Shown: in pieces, positions 1 through 11,456 of the stretch | Numbering within the stretch: the stretch's first letter is position 1 | Layout of the letters: the number at the start of each line of letters is the position of its first letter | Source of the DNA: Plotosus lineatus | Taxonomy: Eukaryota > Chordata > Actinopteri > Siluriformes > Plotosidae | Assembly (NCBI GenBank): GCA_024760905.1 | Contig: CM045745.1 | Span: forward strand, 1,408,001 to 1,472,000 | Reading direction: 5' to 3' | DNA length: 64,000 bases | Program-made: the position numbers and the translations under genes | The notes under the pieces: model-generated | What the model saw: only the letters and a program-made list of their open reading frames with translations | What the model was told of the DNA's origin: nothing | Database searches by the model: none

Positions 1-140
1 GCTAGGGCTAATTTGGAACACCCAGTTAGTCTAATGTGTATGTCTTTGGATTGGGGGAGGAAACTGGAGTGCTAAGGAAGGAAACATATGCAAGCACATG
101 GAGAACATGTAAATGACACACAGGAACACCCGAGCCCTGT
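1..140 (-). repeat. SINE-like dispersed repeat, fragment
   Basis: The stretch reads like the middle of the repeat seen again at 7075-7505, 14880-15235 and 48680-48905: a phrase around 'tgtctttggattggggga', then 'ggaaac', then 'ggagaacatgtaaa'. The fuller copies end on the right in a reversed tRNA-like head, so the element is read on the minus strand. This copy is cut by the window edge. Confidence 0.55.
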
Positions 141-344
141 GTAATCACATATTAAGCATCTTAAATGAGCCATTAAAAGCACTAGAATAATGTTTTCCTG
201 TGTATTTTAGAAGGGAGAAATAAAGAATAGTGAACTACTGGAACGGACACTCTCATGATATCTCGTGATGGTTCCGTGGCAGACAGAATTCCCCACAGTC
301 ATATTCCTGCACATGTTGTTATTGTTGCTGTTGTTTACACTTGT

Positions 345-735
345 GTACAGTTTACATGGGGTTATGTGAGAAATAGGGTGCTGCACAGTAGCATAGTGCT
401 TCGCACGTCTGCCACCAAGGCAAGAATTCCTGGGTTGGAATCCCAGTCTTGGGTTTTTCTTTGAGGAGGTTGTATGTTCTCCCCGTTCTTCCATGGGGCT
501 CCCCCCGGTAATCCAGTTTCATCTCACGGACTGAAAACATGCACAGTGGGCTGATTGGCTCTTATAAATTGTCCCTAGGTGTTAGCGCAAACGGTTAAAT
601 GTGTGTTAGCCTTTTGATGGCCTGGCAAACTGTCCAGGGTGTACTCTACTCGCACCCAGAGTCAACGGACATTGGCACCAGCCTCCCCAGGACTAATTAG
701 GATTAAGCAGCTAAAAAAAATGAATGAATTTGACA
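345..735 (+). repeat. tRNA-headed SINE with GAATGAAT tail
   Basis: A tRNA-like head with a B-box-like 'gggttggaatccc' near 433 is followed by a body containing 'ctgaaaacatgcacagtggg' and a tail beginning 'tggcctggcaaactgtcc' that ends in 'aatgaatgaa'. The same tail occurs at 14390-14500, 47880-48005 and 54220-54340, so it is a shared 3' module, probably the end recognised by a partner LINE. Confidence 0.6.
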
Positions 736-805
736 TACATGTGAAAGTGTATTTTAAAATAAAGTGACAAAATAAAACCTGATATTCCAAAGGTAGTTCA
801 TAAAT

Positions 806-1000
806 TCCCCCGGTGCAGCTAACTGGGTTATCAAAGGCCGACCATGACTCTCACTGTCTATGGTGAGAGGTTCATGTAAAAGAACCATTGCTGACTTGCA
901 TCAAGAGTAGCTGCATAGCCTTAAGCGTGTTTTTGCCCTGTGATGGTCGGTGAGCTGTCCAGGAGGGATTCTGCTCTGCATAAGAGAGAGCGGATACATG
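806..1000 (+). repeat. SINE core module, headless copy
   Basis: Contains the core 'gcagctaactgggttatc' through 'ttcatgtaaaagaaccattg', also found at 14263-14390, 53490-53610 and, reversed, at 29790-29910, 35190-35310 and 41780-41880. The tail here is a diverged form of the GAATGAAT type. No tRNA-like head is visible. Confidence 0.6.
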
Positions 1001-1050
1001 CAAGGTCCAGTGATGCCAGAAGCATGTCAACATACCAGTAACCAGTAGTT

Positions 1051-1925
1051 AAAAAAATTGTTAATCAAATTATTATTTGCAACCACGAATCTTCATTCAG
1101 GTTTTATTCATCATGTTTTAAAGAAGATCATCCTCCAAATGATGCCATCATTGTCTATACCTTATCTTTGGAGGTGAATTCTGAAAACTGCCATGACAAG
1201 ACCAGTCATGTTGGTTGGAACAGTGCTAAATCCTGATAAATAGCAACTTTATGGACTTCAAGAAGTTGGGGTTAAAGAGTATAGACTCGTGATTTAAGGA
1301 AGCACCACAAAAAACAAATGCACAAAGGGCAAAGTCAGGTGAACAGACCAGCCCCCCAACATCACCACGCCATGAGGTCACTCTACCCGTAAACATTGAC
1401 ATCAGCACTTCCAATGATTTTCGAGTTGTGTGTGCTGTAGCTCCACCTTACTGAAACCACATAGAGAGATCTTCTCACTCAAGGTGTTCAAGTTGTGGCC
1501 TTAAAAAATATGCTTCAAGAATAACAGTTACTCCACTCTCTTCAAAGAAATAAAAACTAATACAAAAAATTAGATCATCTTTAACCTTACTTAAATTTAC
1601 CTGTGAAATGTGGGAGTGGGGATTTAGGGTGTCACCCTGTTATTATGTGCAGAAATTGTGTTGAAACATGAATTGTGTTGAAATTTAAAAACTTAATCAG
1701 GTATAACATTGCAAGAAAATAAACAAATAATGTAAAAACATCATTTTAAAATAGTTTAGATGTAAAATCACATGTAAACATAAATAAAGCACCTGGAAAT
1801 AATTCACATCTGAAAATGAATGAATCATGTAAAAATAAACAAACAAAAAAAATAATAAAATAGCCTTAAAATTAATTAAATGCAAATTCAATACCAGGAT
1901 TTAAAAAGAAATTATATTTATGAAT
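1051..1925. other. No recognised feature; AT-rich, probable oprk1 intron 1
   Basis: AT-rich single-copy-looking sequence. Reading frames are short and show no recognisable domain. It lies upstream of the TM2-TM4 exon of oprk1 and is probably intronic, because the exon for the receptor N-terminus is not found anywhere in the window. Confidence 0.4.
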
Positions 1926-1957
1926 AAATAAATAAATTGTGAACTTTTACCACCCCC

Positions 1958-2390
1958 TTTTTTTTTTTTTTTTTTTTTTTTTTTGATTTTCCTCCCATTT
2001 TGTTTCTAATTTATTCATATCCAATTCCTACCCATCTGGTATTGTCTTCTCTATCACATGAACACCGCCAAACAGGAAGGGGCGAAAGCATGCACACGCC
2101 CCGTCCATGACACTCATTGCGAACCACCGCCCTTTTCGAACTGTGGCTCATGCATATGTGGGGGTGGTCTAACACACTTGGAGGAAAGCGCTATCTGCCC
2201 CTGAAATGAATGAGCTCACAGATGCCCATGTTTGGCTGGCGATCGCTGTGAGTGATAGGGAAGTGAGCATATGTAGCCCCTCCCTCCCATGGGAGCTCGA
2301 CCAATTAGTTCCCAAGGACTCCCAGGTACGGATGACTGTGGCATTAAACCGGCTTCAAATTTGAGATTTCCGGGTTAATACTTTTTCCAC
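1958..2390 (-). repeat. Poly(A)-tailed SINE, reverse orientation
   Basis: A 27-nt T run (1958-1984), the reversed A tail, is followed by about 400 bp that includes 'aggaaagcgctatctgcccc' and ends with a decayed reversed tRNA-like head near 2340-2385. The layout (head on the right, A tail on the left) marks a SINE on the minus strand. The family resemblance is from memory of fish SINEs and was not checked. Confidence 0.5.
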
Positions 2391-2501
2391 ATTTAATATA
2401 ACTTAAACCTGTAAAAGTCATTAAAAATCCATCTTACAATAACCTGGTTGCATAAATATTCACACCCTTAAAGTAATATTTCAATTTTATGACATCATTC
2501 A

Positions 2502-2504
<3 letters not shown>

Positions 2505-2558
<54 letters not shown>
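2505..2558. repeat. (AT)n microsatellite
   Basis: Uninterrupted alternating A and T over about 54 bp, directly upstream of RTE copy A1. Confidence 0.95.
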
Positions 2559-2565
<7 letters not shown>

Positions 2566-2633
2566 CAAATGATATACTTGTTGACAGGTGGAAGTTTCCA
2601 GTGATTTTGACAGCCAATGATAAATGTGCATGC

Positions 2634-3617
2634 AATGCAGCCATGAGGTGGGTGGGTGGGGGGGGGGCACTAACCAGTGTCTCTCCCCCTCATGCCGGTC
2701 CCAAGCCCGGAGAAATGCAGAGGGTTGTGTCAGGAAGGGCATCCGACGTAAAACCAATGCCAAACATTTATGATGCAAATCAGAAGTATTACCCCCATAC
2801 CGGATCGGTCGAGGCCCGGGTTAACAACGACCGCCAACAGTGCTGTCAATCAACAGGGTGCTGATGGAAATTGGACTACTGTTGGTCGAAGACGTCGAAG
2901 AAGGAGAGGTGGGAGGCGTGTCTGTAGGCAGAGAGAGAAGAGGAAAGGCACGAGTCTAGGACTGAGAGTGAGGACTTTGAATGTTGGAACTATGCAAAGA
3001 AAAGGTAGAGAGCTGGCTGACATGATGCAGAGGAGGAAGGTGGACATACTGTGTGTTCAGGAGACCAGGTGGAAAGGTAGCAAAGCTAAAAGCTTAGGAG
3101 CAGGGTTTAAGCTATTTTATCACGGTGTGGATGGGAAGAGAAATGGAGTAGGAGTCATCTTGAAGGAGGAGTTTGTCAGGAATGTTATAAAAGTGAAAAG
3201 AGTGTCAGACAGAGTGATGAGTCTCAAGTTAGAAATTGAAGGTGTAATGCTCAATGTTGCTAGTGCTTATGCCCCACAGGCAGGATGTGAGCTAGAAGAG
3301 AAGAGTATCGTGTCGTCTTCAAGGAGGAGTTGAAACAGGCTTTGGGTGGCCAGGAAGTGCTTCCAAATGACTGGACAACCACAGCAAATGTGATCAGGGA
3401 CACAGGTAGGAGAGTACTTGGTGTGTCCTCTGGAAGGAAAGTAGATAAGGAGACTTGGTGGTGGAATGAGGAAGTGCAGGCGTGTGTACAAAGGAAGAGG
3501 TTAGCTAAGAAGAAGTGGGACATTGAGAGGACCGAAGAGAGTAAACAGGAGTACAGGGAGACACAGCGTAAGGCGAAAGTAGCAGTGGCTAAGGCCAAAC
3601 AGAGGGCGTATGATGAC
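2634..3617 (+). mobile_element. RTE-clade LINE, copy A1 (internally deleted, 3' truncated)
   Basis: Starts with the RTE 5' motif 'aatgcagccatgagg' and a G run, then encodes the start of the single ORF: an Arg-rich stretch, then endonuclease motifs LCVQETRWKG and VASAYAPQAG. At about 3303 it jumps, at a short 'aagag' repeat, from the endonuclease to the middle of the ORF (KQALGGQEVLPNDW), losing about 0.45 kb compared with copy B. It stops at KAKQRAYDD where the opposed copy A2 begins. It is non-functional and carries neither an RT domain nor a 3' tail. Confidence 0.85.
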
Positions 3618-6296
3618 TCGGGGTTCGCCACAGCAAATCATCCTCCTCCATCTCACCCTGTCCTCTGCATCTTCTTTTCTGACTCCAACGACCTTCATGT
3701 CTTCCTTCACCACATCCATAAATCTCTTCTTTGGTCTTCCTCGAGGCCTTCTGCCTGGTAGTTCGAACCTCAGCATCCTACTGCAAATATACTGACGATC
3801 CCTCCTCTGTACATGTCCAAACCATCTCAATCTAGCCTCTCTGACTTTGTCTCCAAAACATCTTACATGGGCTGTCCCTCTGATATACTAATTTCTGATC
3901 CTATCCATTCTCGTTACTCCCAGAGAGAACCTCAACATTTTCATCTCCGCTACCTCCAGCTCTGCCTCCTGCCTTTTCCTCAGCGCCACTGTTTCTAAGC
4001 CATACAACATCGCTGGCCTCACCACCGTCTTGTACACTTTTCCCTTCATTCTTGCTGACACTCTCCTATCGCACATCACACCGGACACTTTTCTCCAACC
4101 ATTCCAGCCTGCCTTAATCACGTTCTTAACCTCTTTTCCACACTCTCCATTGCTCTGGATTGTTGAGCCCAAGTACTTAAAATCCTCCACCTTCGTTATC
4201 TCTGCTCCCTGTAACATCACCGTTCCTCCTGGGTCCTTCTCATTCACACACATGTATTCTGATTTTCTGAGGCTAACCTTCATTCCTCTCCTTTCCAGGG
4301 CATATCTCCACCTCTCTAGATTTTCCTGCATTTGTTCTCTGCTCTCACTACAGATCACAATGTCATCTGCAAACATCATAGTCCATGGGGATTCTTGTCT
4401 CACCTGTCCATCACCATAGCAAACAAGAAGGGGCTCAGAGCTGACCCTTGATGCAGTCCCACCTCCACCTTGAATTCGTCGGTCACACCGACAGCACACC
4501 TCACCACTGTCTTACATCTCTCATACATGTCCTGCACCACTCTAACATACTTCTCTGCCACTCCAGACTTCCTCATGCAATACCACAGTTCTTCTCTTGG
4601 CACCCTGTCATATGCTTTTTCCAGATCCACAAAGGCACAATGTAGTTCCCTCTGACATTCTCTGTACTTCTCTATTAACATCCTCAAAGCAAACATTGCA
4701 TCTGTGGTGCTCTTTCTTGGCATGAAACCAAACTGTTGTTCACAAATGCTGACCTCTGCCCTGAGTCTCGCTTCCACTATTCTTTCCCATAACTTCATCG
4801 TATGGCTCATCAACTTTATCCCTCTGTAGTTGCCACAACTCTGCATGTCTCCCTTGTTCTTAAAAATGGGCATCAGCACACTTCTCCTCCACTCCTCCGG
4901 CATCTGCTCACTCTCTAGGACCTTGTTGAATGTTTTTGTTAGGAAATCTACTGCTACCTCTCCTAGACACTTCCATACCTCCACAGGTATATCATCAGGA
5001 CCAACTGCCTTTCTCTTCTTCATCCTCTTCAATGCCGTTCTCACTTCACCCTTACTAATCTTTGCTACATCCTGCTCATCATTGGTCACCTCTTCTACTC
5101 TTTTTTTCTCTCTCATTTTCCTGAGTCATCAGCTCTTCAAAGTACTCTTTCCATCTTCCCAGCACACTTCTGTCATCAGTCAATACATTTCCCTCTCTGT
5201 CCTTTATCACTCTAACTTGCTGCACGTCCTTCCCATCTTTATTTCTCTGCTGTGCCAACCTGTATAGATCATTTTCTCCCTCTTTACTGTCCAACCTATC
5301 ATACAAGTCATCATACGCCCTCTGTTTGGCCTTAGCCACTGCTACTTCGCCTTACGCTGTGTCTCCCTATACTCCTGTTTACTCTCTTCGGTCCTCTCTA
5401 TGTCCCACTTTTTCTTAGCGAACCTCTTCCTTTGTACACACTCCTGCACTTCCTCATTCCACCACGAAGTCTCCTTATCTACTTTCCTTCCAGAGGACAC
5501 ACCAAGTACTCTCCTACCTGTGTCTCTGATCACATTTGCTGTGGTTGTCCAGTCATTTGGAAGAACTTCCTGGCCACCCAAAGCCTGTTTCAACTCCTCT
5601 TTGAAGACAACACGACACTCTTCCTTTTTCAACTTCCACCACTTTGTCCTCTGCTCTGCCTTTGCCTTCTTCACCTTCCTCACCATCAGCATCATCCTGC
5701 ATACCACCATCCTATGCTGTTTGGCAACACTCTCACCCACTACTACTTTGCAGTCACTGACTTCCTTCAAATTACATCGCCTACACAAGATTTAGTCTAC
5801 CTGTGTGCTCCTACCTCCGCTTTTATAAGTCACCCTATGCTCCTGTTGCTTCTGGAAGGAAGTATTCACCACAGCCATTTCCATCCTTTTTGCAAAATCT
5901 ATCAACATCTGTCCTTCTGTGTTCCTGTCCTGGATACCAAACCTGCCCATCACTTCCTCGTCCCCTCTGTTGCCTGCACCAACATGTCCATTGAAGTCTG
6001 CCCCAGTGACCACTCTTTCACCTCTGGGGGCACTCTGCATCACTTCATCTAACTCACTCCAGAATCTCTCCTTCTCTTTTAGCTCACATCCTGCCTGTGG
6101 GGCATAAGCACTAACAACATTGACCATCACACCTTCAATTTCTAACTTGAGACTCATCACTCTGTCTGACACTCTTTTCACTTCTAGAATATTCCTGACA
6201 AACCCCTCCTTCAAGGTGACTCCTACTCCATTTCTCGTCCCATCCACACCATGAAAAAAAAAATTAAACACTGATCCTAAGCTTTTAGCTTTGCTA
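3618..6296 (-). mobile_element. RTE-clade LINE, copy A2 (5' truncated, frameshifted)
   Basis: Reading on the minus strand from 6296, the coding sequence begins inside the endonuclease (SKAKSLG), continues through DFNGHVG, TQVDY and the linker, then the RT with [12 protein letters not shown] (motif A), [10 protein letters not shown] (motif B) and MMFADDIVI (motif C), and the C-terminal RLRWFGHV-type end near 3620. At least four frameshifts (near 5340, 5110, 4400 and 3890) break the ORF. The 5' end abuts a Tc1 fragment at 6297. The usual GAAGAAG tail is missing at 3618. Confidence 0.88.
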
Positions 6297-7072
6297 CTGA
6301 CCTGACTGCTGTCCAGAAGGCCATCATTGACACCCTCAAGCAAGAGGGTAAGACACAGAAAGAAATCTCTGAGCGAATAGGCTGTTCCCAGAGTGCTGTA
6401 TCAAGACACCTCAGTGGGACGTCTGTGGGAAGGAAAAAGTGAAAGAAGGGCCGATTCCAGACCTTATGGGACCTGTGGAAGGAGTGGACTGAGTCTGGAG
6501 TAGAAACATCCAGAGCCACCGTGCACAGGCGTGTGCAGGAAATGGGCTACAGGTGCCGCATTCCCCAGGCCACTTTTGAGCCAGAAACAGCGGCAGAAGC
6601 GCCTGACCTGGGCAACAGAGAAGCAGCACTGGACTGTTGCTCAGTGGTCCAAAGTACTTTTTTCGGATGAAAGCAAATTTTGCATGTCATTCGGAAATCA
6701 AGGTGCTAGAGTCTGGAGGAAGACTGGGAAGAAGGAAATGCCACGCCGCATTGAAGCAGTCATTTCTGCAAAAGGATTCCCAACCAAGTATTGAGTGTAT
6801 AACTGAACATCATTATTTGAAGGTTGACTTTTTTTGTATTAAAAGCACTTTTTTTATTGGTCGGATGAAATATGCAAATTTTTTGAGATAGGAATTTTGG
6901 GTTTTCATGAGCTGTATGCCAAAATCATCAGTATTAAAACAATAAAAGACCTGAAATATTTCAGGTGGTGTGCAATGAATCTAAAATATATGAAAGTCTA
7001 ATGTTTATCAGTCCATTACAGAAAATAATGAACTTTATCACAATATGCTAATTTTTTGAGAAGGACTAGTAT
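6297..7072 (+). mobile_element. Tc1/mariner fragment, same family as 15590-17146
   Basis: Codes a truncated transposase start (DLTAVQKAIIDTLKQEGKTQ, helix-turn-helix region), then part of the catalytic domain, then jumps at about 6737 to the C-terminus MPRRIEAVISAKGFP, so most of the DDE core is deleted. The right terminal inverted repeat 'ttttttgagaaggacta' ends near 7072. The left TIR and initiator region are missing where RTE copy A2 abuts. Confidence 0.85.
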
Positions 7073-7074
7073 TT

Positions 7075-7216
7075 GGAGTGCCTCCTCACTCACTCATACA
7101 CTCATTTTCCAGACCACCAAATCCAATTACGGTTACAGAGAGGCCAGAGCTTATCTCGGCTGTCACTGGTTGGAGGTGTGGTGGCACCCTGAACAGCTCA
7201 CCAAACCATCACAGGA

Positions 7217-7284
<68 letters not shown>

Positions 7285-7505
7285 CCTTAATCCACACATT
7301 TACACCTGGTGTGATTTGGAACAGCCAATTTGCAGATTGTACATGTCTTTGGACTGTCTGTGGAAACCACAGTACCCAGACAGTACCTGGACAGTGGGGG
7401 GGAAACATGCAAACGCCACACTGAAATGCCCAGGCTTGGGACTCAAACCCAGAACCTTCTTGCTATGAGGCATGACTGCCTCTATCCACTATGCCACTGT
7501 ACTCA
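7075..7505 (-). repeat. SINE-like repeat with internal (CA)n
   Basis: The right end, read in reverse, is a tRNA-like head with B-box-like 'ggttctgggtttgagtccc' (around 7430-7460). The left end carries reversed 'actcactcatacactcatt' tail repeats. A (CA)n run at 7218-7283 has expanded inside. Diverged copies are at 14880-15235 and 48680-48905. Confidence 0.6.
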
Positions 7506-7670
7506 ATGCTTAATTAATTATGACTTTAAACTTGTTTGATTTCTCTTTCTCACACAAATCTGAACAAAATGAATCACTGAATCAAATAAATTGTAAAGAC
7601 TGATGTAAGAAGCAATGCTTTTGTGCTTTGTTCTCTTTATTTTTTTTTGTTTGTTTGTTTGTTTTGGTAG

Positions 7671-8023
7671 ATACACTAAGATGAAAACAGCCACAAACAT
7701 CTACATCTTCAACCTGGCAGTCGCTGATGCCCTTGTGACCACCACAATGCCCTTTCAGAGCACAGACTACCTGCTCAATTCATGGCCTTTTGGAGAAGTG
7801 GTCTGCAAGGTCTTCATCTCCATTGACTACTACAACATGTTCACCAGCATCTTCACTCTCACCATGATGAGTGTTGACCGCTATGTGGCTGTGTGTCACC
7901 CAGTCAAGGCCTTGGATTTCCGCACACCTGTTAAGGCCAAGATCATCAATATCCTCATCTGGGTTTTGTCCTCTGCTGCTGGCATCCCAGCTATGGTTCT
8001 TGGAAGCACTCAGACTAACAATG
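7671..8023 (+). CDS. oprk1: Kappa opioid receptor, exon for TM2-TM4 (partial gene)
   Basis: Internal coding exon of a class A GPCR that couples endogenous dynorphins to Gi/o at the neuronal plasma membrane. It opens after a pyrimidine-rich tract and 'ttggtag' acceptor; its first base completes a codon begun in the missing upstream exon, followed by YTKMKTATN. Visible elements are TM2 with D2.50 in LAVADAL, the conserved Cys before TM3, D3.32 in SIDYYNMF (the amine anchor), the MSVDRY form of the DRY motif, and Trp of TM4 in ILIWVLSS. It ends ACT AAC AAT G before 'gtactc'. The length of 353 nt equals what I recall for the mammalian exon. [12 protein letters not shown] and LNSWPFGEV favour kappa over mu and delta. 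The exon for the N-terminus and TM1 lies left of the window. No frame damage is seen. Confidence 0.95.
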
Positions 8024-8196
8024 GTACTCAATACATCTCACATACTCGTAATAGACTTCTTAAACAGTACCTTACTCTTCATTCAAACAAAGCCACAGAA
8101 CATAATTAATGTGATCTTAGTTTTTATCATCATAGGACTGTCACTTTGATTTTAGTGCAGCTAATCTATTTTACATTCATGCACTGTACTTTATTA

Positions 8197-11100
8197 AATG
8201 CAGCCATGAGGCGGGGGGGCACTAATCAGTGTCTCTCCCCCCTTATGCCGGTCCCAAGCCCGGATAAATGCAGAGGGTTGCGACAGGAAGGGCATCCGGC
8301 GTAAAACTTCTGCCACATTTCCCATGCAAATGATCAAAACAAAATTCATACCGGATCGGTCGAGGCCCGGGTTAATAACGACCGCCATCAGTGCTGTCAA
8401 CCAACAGGGTGCTGATGGAAATTGGACTACTGTTGGTCGAAGACGTCGAAGAAGGAGAGGCGTGTCCGTAGGCAGAGAGAGAAGAGGAAAGGCGTGAGCC
8501 TAGGACTGAGAGTAGGGACTTTGAATGTTGGAACTATGCAAGGACAAGGCAGAGAGCTGGCTGACATGATGCAGAGGAGGAAGGTGGACATACTGTGTGT
8601 TCAAGTGGAAAGGTAGCAAGGCTAGAAGCTTAGGAGCAGGGTTTAAGCTGTTTTATCACGGTGTGGATGGGAAGAGAAATGGAGTAGGAGTCATCTTGAA
8701 GGAAGGGTTTGTCAGGAATGTTCTAGAAGTGAAAAGAGTGTCAGACAGAGTGATGAGTCTCAAGTTAGAAATTGAAGGCGTGATGGTCAATGTTGTTAGT
8801 GCTTATGCCCCACAGGCAGGATGTGAGCTAAAAGAGAGGGAGAGATTCTGGAGTGAGTTAGATGAAGTGATGCAGAGTACCCCCAGAGGTGAAAGAGTGG
8901 TCATTGGGGCAGACTTCAATGGACATGTTGGTGCAGGCAACAGAGGGGACGAGGAAGTGATGGGCAGGTTTGGTATCCAGGACAGGAACACAGAAGGACA
9001 GATGTTGATCGATTTTGCAAAAAGGATGGAAATGGCTGTGGTGAATACTTTCTTCAAGAAGAAACAGGAGCATAGGGTGACTTATGAAAGCGGAGGTAAG
9101 AGCACACAGGTAGACTACATCTTGTGTAGGCGATGTAATTTGAAGGAAGTCAGTGACTGCAAAGTAGTAGTGGGTGAGAGTGTTGCCAAACAGCATAGGA
9201 TGGTGGTGTGCAGGATGACGCTGATGGTGAGTAAGGTGAAAAAGGCAAAGGCAGAGCAGAAGACAAAGTGGTGGAAGCTGAAAAAGGAAGAGCGTCGTGT
9301 TGTCTTCAAGGAGGAGTTGAAACAGGCTTTAGGTGGTCAGGAAGTGCTTCCAGATGACTGGACAACCACAGCCAATGTGATCAGGGAGACCGGTAGGAGA
9401 GTACTTGGTGTGTCCTCTGGAAGGAAAGTAGATAAGGAAACTTGGTGGTGGAATGAGGAAGTGCAGGAGTGTGTACAAAAGAAGAGGTTAGCTAAGAAGA
9501 AGTGGGACATTGAGAGGACCGAAGAGAGTAAACAGGAGTACAGGGAGACACAGCGTAAGGCAAAGGTAGCGGTGTCAAAGGCCAAACAGAGGGCGTATGA
9601 TGACTTGTATGATAGGTTGGACAGTAAGGAAGGAGAAAATGATTTATACAGGTTAGCACAGCAGAGAAATAGAGATGGGAAAGACGTGCAGCAAGTTAGA
9701 GTGATAAAGGACAGAGGGAAATGTATTGACTGATGACAGAAGTGTGCTGGGAAGATGGAAAGAGTACTTTGAAGAGCTGATGAATGAGGAAAATGAGAGA
9801 GAAAAAAGAGTAGAAGGGGTGACCGTTGAGGACCAGGAAGTAGCAAAGATTAGTAAGGGTGAAGTGAGGAGGGCATTGAAGAGGATGAAGAGTGGAAAGG
9901 CAGTTGGCCCTGATGACATACTAGTTGAGGTATGGAAGTGTCTAGGGGAGGTAGCAGCAGATTTTCTGACAAGAATATTTAACAAGGTCTTAGAAAGTGA
10001 GCAGATGCCAGAGGAATGGAGGAGAAGTGTGCTTGTGCCCAATTTTAAGAACAAGGGAGATGTACAGAGTTGTGGCAACTACAGAGGGATAAAGTTGATG
10101 AGCCATACAATGAAGTTATGGGAAAGAATAGTGGAAGCTAGACTAAGGGCAGAGGTCAGCATTTGTGAACAACAGTTTGGTTTCATGACAAGAAAGAGCA
10201 CCACAGATGCAGTGTTTGCTTTGAGGATGTTAATAGAGAAGTACAGAGAAGGTCAGAGGGAGCTGCATTGTGCCTTTGTGGATCTGGAGAAAGCATATGA
10301 CAGGGTGCCGAGAGAAGAACTGTGGTATTGTATGAGGAAGTCTGGAGTGGCAGAGAAGTATGCTAGAGTGGTGCAGGACATGTATGAGAGATGTAAGACA
10401 GTGGTGAGGTGTGCTGTCGGTGTGACAGAAGAGTTCAAGGTGGAGGTGGGACTGCATCAAGGGTCAGCTCTCAGCCCCTTCTTGTTTGCCTTGGTGATGG
10501 ACAGGCTGACAGATGAGGTGAAACAAGAATCTCCATGGACTATGATGTTTGCAGATGGCATCGTGATCTGTAGTGAGAGCAGAGAACAAATGGAGGAAAA
10601 TCTAGAGAGGTGGAGGTATGCCCTGGAAAGGAGGGGAATGAAGGTTAGTCTTAGTAAGACAGAATACATGTGTGTGAACGACAACGACCCAAGAGGAATG
10701 GTGAGGTTACAGGGGGCAGAGATAAAGAAGGTGGAGGATTTTAAGTACTTAGGCTCAACAATCCAGAGCAATGGAGAGTGTGGAAAAGAGGTGAAGAAGC
10801 GTGTGCAGGCAGGTTGGAATGGATGGAGAAAAGTGTCTGGTGTGATGTGTGATAGGAGAGTATCGGCAAGAATGAAAGGAAAAGTGTACAAGACGGTGAT
10901 GAGGCCAGCGATGTTGTATGGTTTAGAGATAGTGGCCCTGGGGAGAAGACAGGAGTCAGAGTTGGAGGTAGCAGAGATGAAAATGTTGAGGTTCTCTTTG
11001 GGAGTAACGAGGATGGATAGGATCAGAAACGAGTACATCAGAGGGACAGCACATGTTGGATGTTTTGGAGACAAAGTCAGAGAGGCTAGATTGAGATGGT

Positions 11101-11333
11101 TTGGACATGTACAGAGGAGGGATAGTGAGTATATTGGTAGTAGGATGCTGAGGTTGGAACTACCAGGCAGAAGGCCCAGAGGAAGACCAAAGAGAAGATT
11201 TATGGATGTGGTGAAGGTGGACATGAATGTCGTTGGAGTAAGAGTAGAAGATGCAGAGGATAGGGAGAGATGGAGGCAGATAATTTGCTGTGGCGACCCC
11301 TGAAGGGAACAGCCGAAAGAAAACGAAGAAGAA
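8197..11333 (+). mobile_element. RTE-clade LINE, copy B (near full length, with 16-bp target duplication)
   Basis: The element runs from 'aatgcagccatgagg' to a short GAAGAAGAA tail. It is flanked by perfect direct repeats gcactgtactttatta at 8181-8196 and 11334-11349, which fixes both ends and shows a target-primed insertion. About 225 bp of 5' UTR precede the ORF. It lies in oprk1 intron 2, 173 bp after the exon, in the sense orientation. Confidence 0.95.
8422..11303 (+). pseudogene. RTE endonuclease-reverse transcriptase, two frameshifts
   Basis: Single-ORF retrotransposon protein: an Arg-rich N-terminus, an APE-type endonuclease (GADFNGHVG, TQVDYILC, KQHRMVV), a basic linker (WWWNEEVQECVQKKRL), a reverse transcriptase ([34 protein letters not shown]) and the C-terminal module ending ICCGDP. 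Compared with copies A1 and C, about 8 nt are missing near 8603 (the ETR of QETRWKG) and 2 nt near 9713, so the ORF is read in three pieces: 8422-8616, 8597-9733 and 9726-11303. The catalytic box reads FADG instead of FADD (around 10552). It is a recent copy, but this protein is very probably inactive. Confidence 0.9.
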
Positions 11334-11385
11334 GCACTGTACTTTATTAGCAACAGTAAAATAATTTAAATTACATACTCACATA

Positions 11386-11386
<1 letters not shown>

Positions 11387-11451
<65 letters not shown>
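11387..11451. repeat. (TG)n(TA)n compound microsatellite
   Basis: Alternating TG then TA, directly left of a Tigger-like terminal repeat. Confidence 0.95.

Positions 11452-11454
<3 letters not shown>

Positions 11455-11456
<2 letters not shown>

Noticed and set aside
1226..1414. 62-codon minus frame, possible membrane peptide
   Set aside because: Short, no homology recognised, no context; consistent with chance.
4030..4419. Long plus frames opposite RTE copies (also 10457-11353 minus, 44616-45434 minus and 55676-56635 plus)
   Set aside because: These are antisense shadows of the RTE ORF; the same frames recur wherever the RTE occurs.
7671..8023. Mu or delta opioid receptor
   Set aside because: The TM2 sequence [12 protein letters not shown], the SREKD loop, RITRLVLVV and Tyr 7.35 favour kappa; only position 6.58 and the nearby loop look mu-like.
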